Shown here: positions 1 to 5,895 of the stretch, in pieces
How the letters are laid out: every line of letters starts with the position of its first letter
Numbering within the stretch: the stretch's first letter is position 1
Assembly: GCA_900546325.1 (NCBI GenBank)
Contig: URCR01000066.1
Span: 1-9,158 of the forward strand
Length of the DNA: 9,158 nucleotides
Reading direction: 5' to 3'
Source of the DNA: an uncultured Lachnospiraceae bacterium
Lineage (GTDB): Bacteria > Bacillota > Clostridia > Lachnospirales > Lachnospiraceae
The notes under the pieces: model-generated
What the model was told of the DNA's origin: nothing
Databases searched by the model: none
The model's input: only the letters and a program-made list of their open reading frames with translations
Translations under genes and position numbers: made by a program

Positions 1-56
1 TTGTATAATGGATCCGCTAATACGTCTCTTTTTTGAGTATGTCCTTTACGTGGCAC
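1..56 (-). CDS. rpsG: 30S ribosomal protein S7, N-terminal fragment (runs off the left edge)
   Basis: The minus strand opens with a GTG start at 54-56 and reads VPRKGHTQKRDVLADPLY before the window ends, which is the conserved N-terminus of bacterial S7 (initiator read as Met). S7 binds the 3' major domain of 16S rRNA and nucleates assembly of the small-subunit head. A strong AGGAGGG Shine-Dalgarno at 64-70, seven bases upstream, fixes the start. It follows rpsL on the same strand after a 180-base spacer, the usual str-operon order. Only 18 complete codons are visible. Confidence 0.95.
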   Translation of the reverse strand, partial: MPRKGHTQKRDVLADPLY

Positions 57-236
57 GGTCCTTCCCTCCTTAATCATTGTTTTGAAATGTTCAAAATTAC
101 TTAATTAATTCATCGGTACTCACATGTGTCTTTCTAATGATAATGTGTTCGTGCGGGACTTACTATCTCTATCGATATAACCCGCAACCTACTGGAATCA
201 TAGTTCTGTTTGTGATACGATTTTTGTTACTGATTC
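57..236 (-). promoter_or_regulatory. rpsL-rpsG intercistronic spacer with two inverted repeats
   Basis: The 180 bases between the rpsL stop and the rpsG start hold no gene. On the minus strand there is a TGCGGG/CCCGCA pair (181-186 with 152-157, 23-base loop). A perfect seven-base stem, TTTTGAA-cat-TTCAAAA (80-96), lies ten bases before the rpsG Shine-Dalgarno. Neither has a U tract, so neither looks like a terminator. In E. coli, S7 represses its own translation by binding the rpsL-rpsG spacer; a similar role here is inference only. I see no convincing promoter. Confidence 0.4.
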
Positions 237-659
237 TTATTTCTTTGCGTCTTTCGGTCTCTTAGCACCGTATTTAGAACGCGCCTGTCTTCTCTTAGCA
301 ACACCTGCTGTATCAAGTGTTCCTCTGACAATGTGGTATCTTGTACCTGGTAAGTCTTTTACTCTACCACCACGGATCAGAACAACGCTGTGTTCCTGAA
401 GGTTGTGTCCTTCTCCTGGGATATAGCTTGTTACTTCGATACCGTTAGAAAGACGAACTCTGGCAATCTTTCTAAGAGCTGAGTTAGGCTTCTTAGGTGT
501 AGCTGTCTTAACTGCTGTACACACACCTCTTTTCTGTGGTGCAGATGTGTCAGTTGCTTTCTTTTTTAAAGAGTTGTAACCTTTCTGAAGAGCTGGAGCT
601 GTAGATTTCTTTACAGATGTCTGACGTCCTTTTCTTACTAACTGGTTAAATGTTGGCAT
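237..659 (-). CDS. rpsL: 30S ribosomal protein S12
   Basis: This 140-residue protein starts MPTFNQLVRKGR and matches bacterial S12, a decoding-centre protein of the small subunit. It carries the extra N-terminal segment (ALQKGYNSLKKK, about residues 23-34) seen in Bacillus-type S12 and absent from E. coli. The TPKKPNSALRK loop (54-64) and the VKDLPG loop (100-105) are intact. Lys57 and Lys101, equivalent to E. coli K43 and K88, are wild type, so no classical streptomycin-resistance substitution is visible. Asp102 is the residue that is often methylthiolated. The start is the ATG at 657-659. An in-frame GTG nine bases upstream lies inside the AGGAGGTG Shine-Dalgarno (666-673) and is not the start. 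The gene has its own promoter and a roughly 110-base leader. Confidence 0.98.
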   Translation of the reverse strand: MPTFNQLVRKGRQTSVKKSTAPALQKGYNSLKKKATDTSAPQKRGVCTAVKTATPKKPNSALRKIARVRLSNGIEVTSYIPGEGHNLQEHSVVLIRGGRVKDLPGTRYHIVRGTLDTAGVAKRRQARSKYGAKRPKDAKK

Positions 660-685
660 TCCTTTCACCTCCTATGATATTTCCT

Positions 686-705
686 GTTCTTCTTTCGTGA
701 AGAAC
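686..705 (-). promoter_or_regulatory. Hairpin in the rpsL leader, upstream of the ribosome binding site
   Basis: On the minus strand GTTCTTC-acgaaa-GAAGAAC forms a perfect seven-base stem with a six-base loop, 12 bases before the rpsL Shine-Dalgarno. No U tract follows, so it is not a terminator. It could help keep the ribosome binding site open or serve as a protein-binding site. The structure is seen; the role is inferred. Confidence 0.45.
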
Positions 706-737
706 TACTGGTTGCTGAGCTTTGATTCACTCTTTTT

Positions 738-768
738 GTGCATAAAAAATATACATATTCCTATGCAC
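738..768 (-). promoter_or_regulatory. Hairpin at the 5' end of the rpsL leader
   Basis: GTGCATA (762-768) and TATGCAC (738-744) are perfect seven-base arms. Between them AATAT-gt-ATATT gives a second five-base stem, so the 31 bases can fold into one long rod with a small internal loop. The structure begins a few bases after the predicted transcription start of the rpsL promoter. It could be a 5' stabiliser or a ribosomal-protein leader element; function is not shown. Confidence 0.5.
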
Positions 769-776
769 GCTCTATT

Positions 777-805
777 AGTCTATTACGATTCTTCCCAAAT
801 GTCAA
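777..805 (-). promoter_or_regulatory. rpsL/str promoter
   Basis: A perfect -35 TTGACA (800-805) is followed after 17 bases by TAGACT (777-782), a four-of-six match to the -10 consensus. Predicted transcription starts near 770. It lies directly downstream of the terminator of the preceding permease gene, so rpsL-rpsG appears to be transcribed independently of both the cassette and rpoC. Confidence 0.75.
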
Positions 806-813
806 GCACCCAG

Positions 814-855
814 ACAAAAAAAGCAAAAAAAAGTCGCAATCCTGCAAACTTTTTT
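814..855 (-). terminator. Rho-independent terminator after the AEC permease gene
   Basis: On the minus strand AAAAAAG (849-855), one bulged base, then TTGCA (843-847), loop GGAT (839-842), TGCGA (834-838) and CTTTTTT (827-833) form a 12-pair stem. A run of eight T covers 825-832 and a second run of seven T covers 814-820. This separates the cassette from the rpsL promoter just downstream. Confidence 0.75.
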
Positions 856-915
856 CTGCTTTTCTCATTTTCCCCTGTTTTCTGATTCTGAGCATGCAGA
901 TTTCCACTGTTTCTG

Positions 916-1869
916 CTACAAAAACATGCACCATACCGGCAGCGTGACCAATGACAGAAGCGTAGAGACAAACAGCATTCCTGCGGCACACTGCTCGTCT
1001 CCCCCGTGTTTTCCCGACAGCAGCACCGCAGTGATCGGTGTCGGCATCGCTGCAATGATAACGGTGATTCCCCGCAGAAGCGGATCGATCGGCAGAAATG
1101 CCGTCAGCCCAAATACGATCCCCGGCACAACGATCAGACGCACAGCTGTATAAAAAGCGACAGACTTTGTCAGAAGCCCTTTGGGATTCATCTCTGCAAG
1201 CATCATTCCGACCAGCATCATACTGAGCGGAGTATTACAGCTGCTGATACCCGAAATTGTATTTTCCAGGAATACCGGGAGGGTCATTTTGCTTCCCATC
1301 AGAATCGCGCCGACGTAGACAGCTACGATACAGGGATTTGTCATCACTTTCCGAAAAAGGCTGTTCTTCCCGGCTTTTTCCGCTTTCAGCTTGGCCTGTG
1401 GTGCCGCGTTCTCCTCACTGCCTTTCATAAATACAGACATCCCGATCGTCCACATCACAATCCGCACCGGAATCATGAAAATAGATGCATAGAAAAGTCC
1501 ATTGCTCCCGTAAATTCCTTCAATGATCGGATTTCCTAAGAATCCTCCATTTGACACAATTGTCCCATACCGCAATGTTTTCTGCCGGTAATGGGGCTCT
1601 TTCCGGTAGCATATGAAACTGGTCACAATGCTTACGGCATTATATCCGACCGACAACAGCAGAGCAACCGCGCAGGACAGCAGCATTCCCCAGTCCCATT
1701 CCATCAAAAACGAGTTGATAATGTTAAATGGAAGTGTCACAAAAAGGCAGAGATCCACCATGTTCTTGCGTCCTTCTGTGCCCACAATCCCTTTCTTGCG
1801 TATGCCAAAACCGATGATCACAAGCGAAAATATCATCAGCTGCATATTCAGCATATTTTTCACTACCAT
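916..1869 (-). CDS. AEC (auxin efflux carrier) family permease
   Basis: This 317-residue membrane protein has about ten predicted hydrophobic segments in two halves, split by a charged cytoplasmic loop at roughly 148-175. Features of the AEC/Mem_trans family are the SNGGFLGNPI motif (106-115) in the first half, NTPLSMMLVGMMLAE (212-226) with its discontinuous helix, and an STLLSLVTLPVW terminus (302-313). Bacterial AEC proteins are secondary carriers, often for carboxylates such as malate or for amino-acid-like anions. The substrate here is unknown, but the peptidase upstream suggests a cleavage product. The ATG lies one base after the peptidase stop and has no clear Shine-Dalgarno, so translation is probably coupled. 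Met6 and Met9 are alternative starts. A terminator follows. Confidence 0.88.
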   Translation of the reverse strand: MVVKNMLNMQLMIFSLVIIGFGIRKKGIVGTEGRKNMVDLCLFVTLPFNIINSFLMEWDWGMLLSCAVALLLSVGYNAVSIVTSFICYRKEPHYRQKTLRYGTIVSNGGFLGNPIIEGIYGSNGLFYASIFMIPVRIVMWTIGMSVFMKGSEENAAPQAKLKAEKAGKNSLFRKVMTNPCIVAVYVGAILMGSKMTLPVFLENTISGISSCNTPLSMMLVGMMLAEMNPKGLLTKSVAFYTAVRLIVVPGIVFGLTAFLPIDPLLRGITVIIAAMPTPITAVLLSGKHGGDEQCAAGMLFVSTLLSLVTLPVWCMFL

Positions 1870-1870
1870 C

Positions 1871-2947
1871 TTAAATGATTCTCAGTGCCTTATCTGCTTT
1901 GTTCAGCACTTCGCACCCTTCTTCTGTCACAAGGACAAGATCTTCAATGCGGACTCCCACTTCCCCTTCGAGATAAATTCCCGGCTCGATGGAGAAAATC
2001 ATCCCCGGTTTCAGCACCTTTTCATTGATGGAAGAAACATCCCCTGCCTCATGTACTTCCTGACCGATACAGTGTCCGGTGCGGTGTGTAAAATACGGCC
2101 CGTAGCCTTTCTCTGTAATATAATCGCGCGCTGCCTTGTCCACATCGCAGAAACGCGCCCCTGGTCTTACCGCCTCGATCGCTCTCAAATTCGCCTGAAG
2201 CACTGTATCGTAGACTTCTTTTGCCTTGTCAGAAACCTCTCCGATAAAGACGGTTCTGGTCATATCCGAACAATAGCCGTCCTTTTTACAGCCGATGTCA
2301 AGCACAACAGAGTCCCCTGTTTTTCCTACACTGACTGTATCTGTCATGTGATGCGGATCTGCGGCGTTCGCTCCGTAAGCACAAATTGGCTCAAACGAAT
2401 ATCCTTCTGCACCCAGTTCTAAATAAATCTTCAACAGTTCCTCTGCAAGCTGCTGTTCTGTCATTCCTTTGTCCACAAGCGGGATCAGACGCTCCACTGC
2501 CATATCATTCAGTCTGGAAGCCTCTTTCATCTTGCAGATCTCTTCTGCATCTTTAATCTGACGGATGTCATCAAGCACAAAGGAAGCATTGATAAATTCC
2601 GTCCCTGCTCCTAATTCCATTAAGCGGAGTAAGAATTTTGCCGGCCAGATCTTGTCCACTCCGACTTTTTTATCTCTCTCCACATATTGTGCAAGGATCT
2701 CTACGCTGTCCTCCACATCATCAAAATAAATGACATCCACGCCTGTGTCTCCCTCCTGCGGGAACAGTTTGGATAAGATCAGCTTATGCTGCCCATTCAG
2801 ATTCAGATACAATACCAGCATTCTCTCTCCCGGCAGAATCATTCTTCCTGTCAGATAGTAGATTGACGCCGGATCTGCGACGATCAGCTGTTCCAGTCCC
2901 TCTTCTTTCATTGCATTTAATACACGGTTCAATTTATCTTGAAACAT
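1871..2947 (-). CDS. M24B metallopeptidase, Xaa-Pro dipeptidase/aminopeptidase type
   Basis: This 358-residue cytoplasmic protein has a creatinase-type N-terminal domain (about 1-125) and a pita-bread catalytic domain (about 135-358). The five metal ligands of the family are visible: Asp217 (LDIGC), Asp228 (CSDMTRT), His292 (RTGHCIG), Glu321 (SIEPG) and Glu335 (GVRIEDLV). His199 (DPHH) and His299 (VHE) match conserved accessory histidines. Such enzymes use two metal ions to remove the residue preceding proline. Some relatives act on other imide or amidine substrates, so specificity is open. The start is the ATG at 2945-2947, chosen because AGGAGG (2957-2962) precedes it by nine bases; an upstream in-frame start at 3019 lies in the promoter. 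It is first of a two-gene unit with the AEC permease. Confidence 0.93.
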   Translation of the reverse strand: MFQDKLNRVLNAMKEEGLEQLIVADPASIYYLTGRMILPGERMLVLYLNLNGQHKLILSKLFPQEGDTGVDVIYFDDVEDSVEILAQYVERDKKVGVDKIWPAKFLLRLMELGAGTEFINASFVLDDIRQIKDAEEICKMKEASRLNDMAVERLIPLVDKGMTEQQLAEELLKIYLELGAEGYSFEPICAYGANAADPHHMTDTVSVGKTGDSVVLDIGCKKDGYCSDMTRTVFIGEVSDKAKEVYDTVLQANLRAIEAVRPGARFCDVDKAARDYITEKGYGPYFTHRTGHCIGQEVHEAGDVSSINEKVLKPGMIFSIEPGIYLEGEVGVRIEDLVLVTEEGCEVLNKADKALRII

Positions 2948-2989
2948 TTTTCTTTCCCTCCTGATATGATCTTTCGTCCTGTATTTTCT

Positions 2990-3019
2990 ATTATATTCTC
3001 TTGTTGTTTGTGCTGTCAA
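2990..3019 (-). promoter_or_regulatory. Promoter of the peptidase-permease unit
   Basis: Perfect consensus TTGACA (3014-3019) and TATAAT (2990-2995) are separated by 18 bases. The -35 lies three bases past the stop codon of the regulator gene. Predicted transcription starts near 2983, giving a leader of about 36 bases. With both hexamers at consensus, any control would most easily be repression; I saw no clear operator. Confidence 0.8.
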
Positions 3020-3022
3020 TTC

Positions 3023-4369
3023 TCATCTCTCATTCGGAGTTCCATCTGTTTTGGCTGTATTGACTGCTGTTCTGACAAACACCCCTTCCGGCCTTCCTCT
3101 CGATGTCATTCGTCTTCTGTATGCCACCTGAAGCCAGCCTTCCTCTTCCAATGTGGAGAGAAAACGATTGGCACTTCTCTTCGTAATCCCAAGACGGAAC
3201 GCCAGCTCTTTTGCGGTGATTTCTTTGTGCTCCGTTGCATCCAGTACTGAAAACACTTTGCTGACTGTGATCGGTGAAAGGCTCGATGTGATATCGAGAT
3301 AAGATCTGCTTTCCACCCGCACTGTCTTCACCTTTTCTGTCCCCAGCGGTCCGATCAGATTTTCATTTTCCGTCATCACATAACTTACATTTTTCTTCTG
3401 CACCGCCTCGTGACATGCATTTAAGGCATTCAGCCTCGTCTGACCGATCCCGGCCCCAAATCCATATCCGATGCCGAACTTCCAGGAATGTTTTTTCACC
3501 TTCAGGAAAGAGCAAAGCCGGTCTCCGGAATCTCCTTCCAGCCACTGCTCCATATCCTTCTTTGCCGCCACAAGCTCCAGCCTGTCCTGATAGGTATTTA
3601 ATGAGAAATCCACAATTGCATTTCCAAGAAATTGTCTGACCATACGTTCAAGCTGTTCATAATCGGACTTCATCCTCTCCTGGCCGCCTCTCTCTTCAAA
3701 CACCCTGATTACCACAATTCCCGGCTGTCTTTCCTTTAATTCCCGTCTTTCAATCTCTCGAAGCAGCTTTTCACAGACCTCCTTTATGTATTTCTCTCCG
3801 GGATATGGAAAATACACTTTTATTCCTGTCTCTGTCAGGCGCTTCATCAAACTTGAGAAACGAGTGATGGAAAGATCTGTCTTTCCTTCTCTCCACAGCC
3901 GGACATGTTTCTCGTACTCTTCTTCCTCCAGACGCCGCATTCTCTCCAGAGGAAATTCCTCTTCCGACAGCCCGGTCAGATCCGGCATCGCTTCCTTTCC
4001 CGCCACAAACGCTTCCAGGTTTCCGCCGAAAAATTCGATGATATCTGCATAAACTCTTGAAAAATCAAGATTTCTGTTTTCCTGCAGAAGTTCCAAAAGC
4101 AATCGGTAAAGTGAGCTGTCATCTGAGTTAAAGCCGACGATCGGAAGTTCTTTCTCCGGATCGTACAGACGAAGCATATGCGCCGGGAAACTTCCGCTTG
4201 TCAAGATTCCATCATATTCTTCTCCGATCCTTTTACCGATGTCTTCAATATCCTCAAATTTCGTATAAGCAAATATCTGGTATTCAAATCCCATATCCAG
4301 TTTTTCTAATGTTTCCCGGATAAATTTCTCTAGAAAATCCGTTGTAATGATCGCAACTTTTTTCGCCAC
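3023..4369 (-). CDS. Predicted multidomain transcriptional regulator (PrpR-N-like sensor, winged helix)
   Basis: This 448-residue soluble protein has no signal peptide or membrane segment. Residues 1-130 resemble the PrpR N-terminal ligand-sensing fold (VAIITTDF; YDGILTSGSFP; LPIVGFNSDDSSLYRLLLELL). A charged, probably helical stretch follows (about 135-215). Residues 216-330 contain GIGYGFGAGIGQTRLNAL (299-316), reminiscent of degenerate GGDEF or GTP-cyclohydrolase-III-like domains. Residues 383-431 form a winged helix (ITAKELAFRLGITKRSANRFL, with an RGRP wing). No sigma-54 AAA+ domain is present. It is divergent from the amidohydrolase gene and upstream of the peptidase gene, so it probably controls the cassette. 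The GTG start is supported by an AGGGGG site (4376-4381) six bases before it. Domain names come from motif reading, so fold assignments are tentative. Confidence 0.7.
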   Translation of the reverse strand: MAKKVAIITTDFLEKFIRETLEKLDMGFEYQIFAYTKFEDIEDIGKRIGEEYDGILTSGSFPAHMLRLYDPEKELPIVGFNSDDSSLYRLLLELLQENRNLDFSRVYADIIEFFGGNLEAFVAGKEAMPDLTGLSEEEFPLERMRRLEEEEYEKHVRLWREGKTDLSITRFSSLMKRLTETGIKVYFPYPGEKYIKEVCEKLLREIERRELKERQPGIVVIRVFEERGGQERMKSDYEQLERMVRQFLGNAIVDFSLNTYQDRLELVAAKKDMEQWLEGDSGDRLCSFLKVKKHSWKFGIGYGFGAGIGQTRLNALNACHEAVQKKNVSYVMTENENLIGPLGTEKVKTVRVESRSYLDITSSLSPITVSKVFSVLDATEHKEITAKELAFRLGITKRSANRFLSTLEEEGWLQVAYRRRMTSRGRPEGVFVRTAVNTAKTDGTPNER

Positions 4370-4399
4370 TGCTTTCCCCCTATTCTTTTCTGGCAGATG

Positions 4400-4416
4400 C
4401 TCTGTCTCGAACAGAG
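4400..4416 (-). promoter_or_regulatory. Palindromic leader element of the regulator gene (operator or hairpin)
   Basis: CTCTGT-tcgag-ACAGAG is a perfect six-base inverted repeat, about 30 bases before the regulator start. An overlapping, mutually exclusive pairing, GTCTC-tgttc-GAGAC, is also possible. It lies some 20 bases downstream of the predicted transcription start. It could be an autoregulatory operator or an RNA hairpin. The symmetry is seen; the role is inferred. Confidence 0.4.
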
Positions 4417-4443
4417 ACCTGTTTTCACTTGATTTCTATCCGT

Positions 4444-4472
4444 ATTATAGCAAATCCGAATATCTGACACAA
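4444..4472 (-). promoter_or_regulatory. Promoter of the regulator gene
   Basis: A perfect TATAAT (4444-4449) carries an extended -10 TG dinucleotide (TGCTATAAT). Seventeen bases upstream is TTGTGT (4467-4472), a weak -35. An extended -10 promoter with a poor -35 suits modest expression of a regulator. Predicted transcription starts near 4437. Confidence 0.65.
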
Positions 4473-4632
4473 GTAATCGAAAAGCCTGTCCTTTGCAGTT
4501 TCCTTACGAAATACAATCGCAGTTTCCTGCTTGTTCTTCAAAATTTTTTCGACTTTTTAACCAATTTTCTCTTGTTTTTGTTCCTCTTTTCGCCTCATTT
4601 TTTGTGTGTTCTGTACATTTTTTCTTTCTTTA

Positions 4633-4661
4633 TTGACTTATTTTTTCTATAAGTTTATAAT
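4633..4661 (+). promoter_or_regulatory. Promoter of the amidohydrolase-MFS operon
   Basis: TTGACT (4633-4638) and a perfect TATAAT (4656-4661) are spaced by 17 bases. Predicted transcription starts near 4668, about 50 bases before the ATG. The spacer holds the inverted repeat ACTTAT (4636-4641) and ATAAGT (4649-4654), seven bases apart. That places it where a repressor would block polymerase. A strong AAGGAGGA ribosome binding site follows at 4702-4709. Confidence 0.78.
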
Positions 4662-4718
4662 TGCATTCAATAAATGTCTTTATATATTCTTTAATTCTCA
4701 CAAGGAGGAAATTGCAAG

Positions 4719-5891
4719 ATGACTAAATTTTTAGAAAGAGCTAAAGAGCTAGAAACTCAGATGCTGGAAGACCGCCATTATCTGCATCAGCATGCAGAAG
4801 CAGGGGAACACCTTCCCGAAACAACCGCTTATGTGATGAGACGGCTTCAGGGAATCGGACTGGATCCCCAGGAGATTTGCCCCTCCGGCATTACCGCATT
4901 GATCAAAGGAGACAAGCCGGGCAAAACGATCCTGCTTCGCGCAGATATGGATGCACTCCCTATGAGGGAGACCAATGATCTCCCGTTTCAGAGCATAACA
5001 GATGCCGCCCACAACTGTGGTCATGATCTCCACACTGCAATGCTGCTTGGCGCTGCCCAGATTCTTCAGGAAAATCGCAGAGAACTGTGTGGAAATGTCA
5101 AACTGATGTTCCAGCCTGCGGAAGAAGTTTTTACGGGATCAAAAAAACTGATTGATGCCGGAATTTTGGAAAACCCGAAAGTAGATGCCGCACTCGCGAT
5201 CCATGTCATGTTGGATCATAATGGACCAGGTCTGAACCACGGAGTCGGATATATGACCTCCTCCTGTGACGGATTTAAGATTACAGTACACGGAAGCGGA
5301 TGCCATGGCGCCATGCCGGAAACCGGAAATGATCCGATCAATATCGGACTCCACATTTACAGTGCATTCCAGAATCTGATCGCCAGAGAAATTCCGTCTG
5401 CCGACCGTGCAACACTGACATTCGGATCCTTTCAGGCCGGCTCTGCTCCGAATATCATCCCCGGGGAAGCTGTTCTGATGGGTACGCTCCGCACATACAA
5501 CAAGGAGCTTCGTCAGAAGCTGGTGACACGCATGAAAGAAATCTGCGAATATGAAGGAAAAGCGTTTGGAGCGTCTGTCGACTATGAAGTTTTGTCCTCT
5601 GTACCGTCCACCTATTCTGATCCGGAGCTTACAAGAGAGCTTGCAGAATATGCCTCCGAAATCTGCCCTGATTTTATCCGGGATCGTAGCTACCAGGTTA
5701 CACCTTCTGATGATTTTGCATTTATTTCGGAAAAAGTACCTTCCTGCTACTTTATGATGGAATCAAAGGTAGATGGCTGCAATGTTCAGCATCACAATCC
5801 CGGAGTTCTCTTTGATGAGTCCATGATGCCGTACGGTGCCTGTGTACATGCCACCTGTGCTTTTAACTGGTTAAATAAGAGGGAGAAATAA
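4719..5891 (+). CDS. M20D family amidohydrolase (hippurate/N-acyl amino acid hydrolase type)
   Basis: This 390-residue cytoplasmic enzyme has the usual length for M20D peptidases, the group that includes hippuricase, N-acetyl-diaminopimelate deacetylase and plant IAA-amino acid hydrolases. The binuclear metal site is readable: Cys100 and His102 (NCGHDLHTAMLLGAA), Glu135/Glu136 (FQPAEE, the first the likely catalytic base), His162 (AIHV) and His358 or His359 (QHHNPG). RADMDALPM (74-82), HGAMPE (196-201) in the dimerisation domain and GSAPNIIPG (241-249) are also typical. It would hydrolyse an amide bond, releasing an amino acid from an acyl group. Which acyl group is not determinable. AAGGAGGA at 4702-4709 supports the ATG. 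It is first of a two-gene operon with the MFS gene and is divergent from the regulator. Confidence 0.93.
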   Translation: MTKFLERAKELETQMLEDRHYLHQHAEAGEHLPETTAYVMRRLQGIGLDPQEICPSGITALIKGDKPGKTILLRADMDALPMRETNDLPFQSITDAAHNCGHDLHTAMLLGAAQILQENRRELCGNVKLMFQPAEEVFTGSKKLIDAGILENPKVDAALAIHVMLDHNGPGLNHGVGYMTSSCDGFKITVHGSGCHGAMPETGNDPINIGLHIYSAFQNLIAREIPSADRATLTFGSFQAGSAPNIIPGEAVLMGTLRTYNKELRQKLVTRMKEICEYEGKAFGASVDYEVLSSVPSTYSDPELTRELAEYASEICPDFIRDRSYQVTPSDDFAFISEKVPSCYFMMESKVDGCNVQHHNPGVLFDESMMPYGACVHATCAFNWLNKREK

Positions 5892-5895
5892 TACA

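Larger units (their letters stand above)
4370..4718. other. Divergent control region between the regulator and amidohydrolase genes
   Basis: This 349-base gap holds no convincing gene. It contains a promoter facing each way, a palindromic element in the regulator leader and, from about 4525 to 4650, a strongly T-rich plus strand that is almost devoid of coding character. The open frames across it have no Shine-Dalgarno and a low-complexity Phe/Leu composition. It is the most likely place for regulator binding. Confidence 0.6.

Noticed and set aside
121..128. CACATGTG palindrome in the rpsL-rpsG spacer
   Set aside because: An isolated eight-base palindrome is expected by chance and has no supporting context.
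660..668. GTG start nine bases upstream of the rpsL ATG, adding three residues
   Set aside because: The GTG is part of the AGGAGGTG Shine-Dalgarno itself. S12 proteins begin MPT, so the ATG at 657-659 is the start.
1006..1539. Plus-strand open frame (177 codons) rich in His, Arg and Asp opposite the AEC permease
   Set aside because: This composition is the usual antisense shadow of a hydrophobic membrane protein gene, and there is no Shine-Dalgarno.
1613..2422. Long plus-strand open frame (269 codons) opposite the permease and peptidase genes
   Set aside because: It is antisense to two well-supported genes, has no ribosome binding site and no recognisable protein features. Its codons mirror the genes beneath it.
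2948..3019. Upstream start adding 24 residues to the M24B peptidase
   Set aside because: The extension covers the consensus promoter and the AGGAGG site and has no family similarity.
4347..4652. Plus-strand open frame (101 codons) across the divergent control region
   Set aside because: It overlaps the regulator start and promoter, has low-complexity Phe/Leu/Ser composition from T-rich DNA, and lacks a ribosome binding site.
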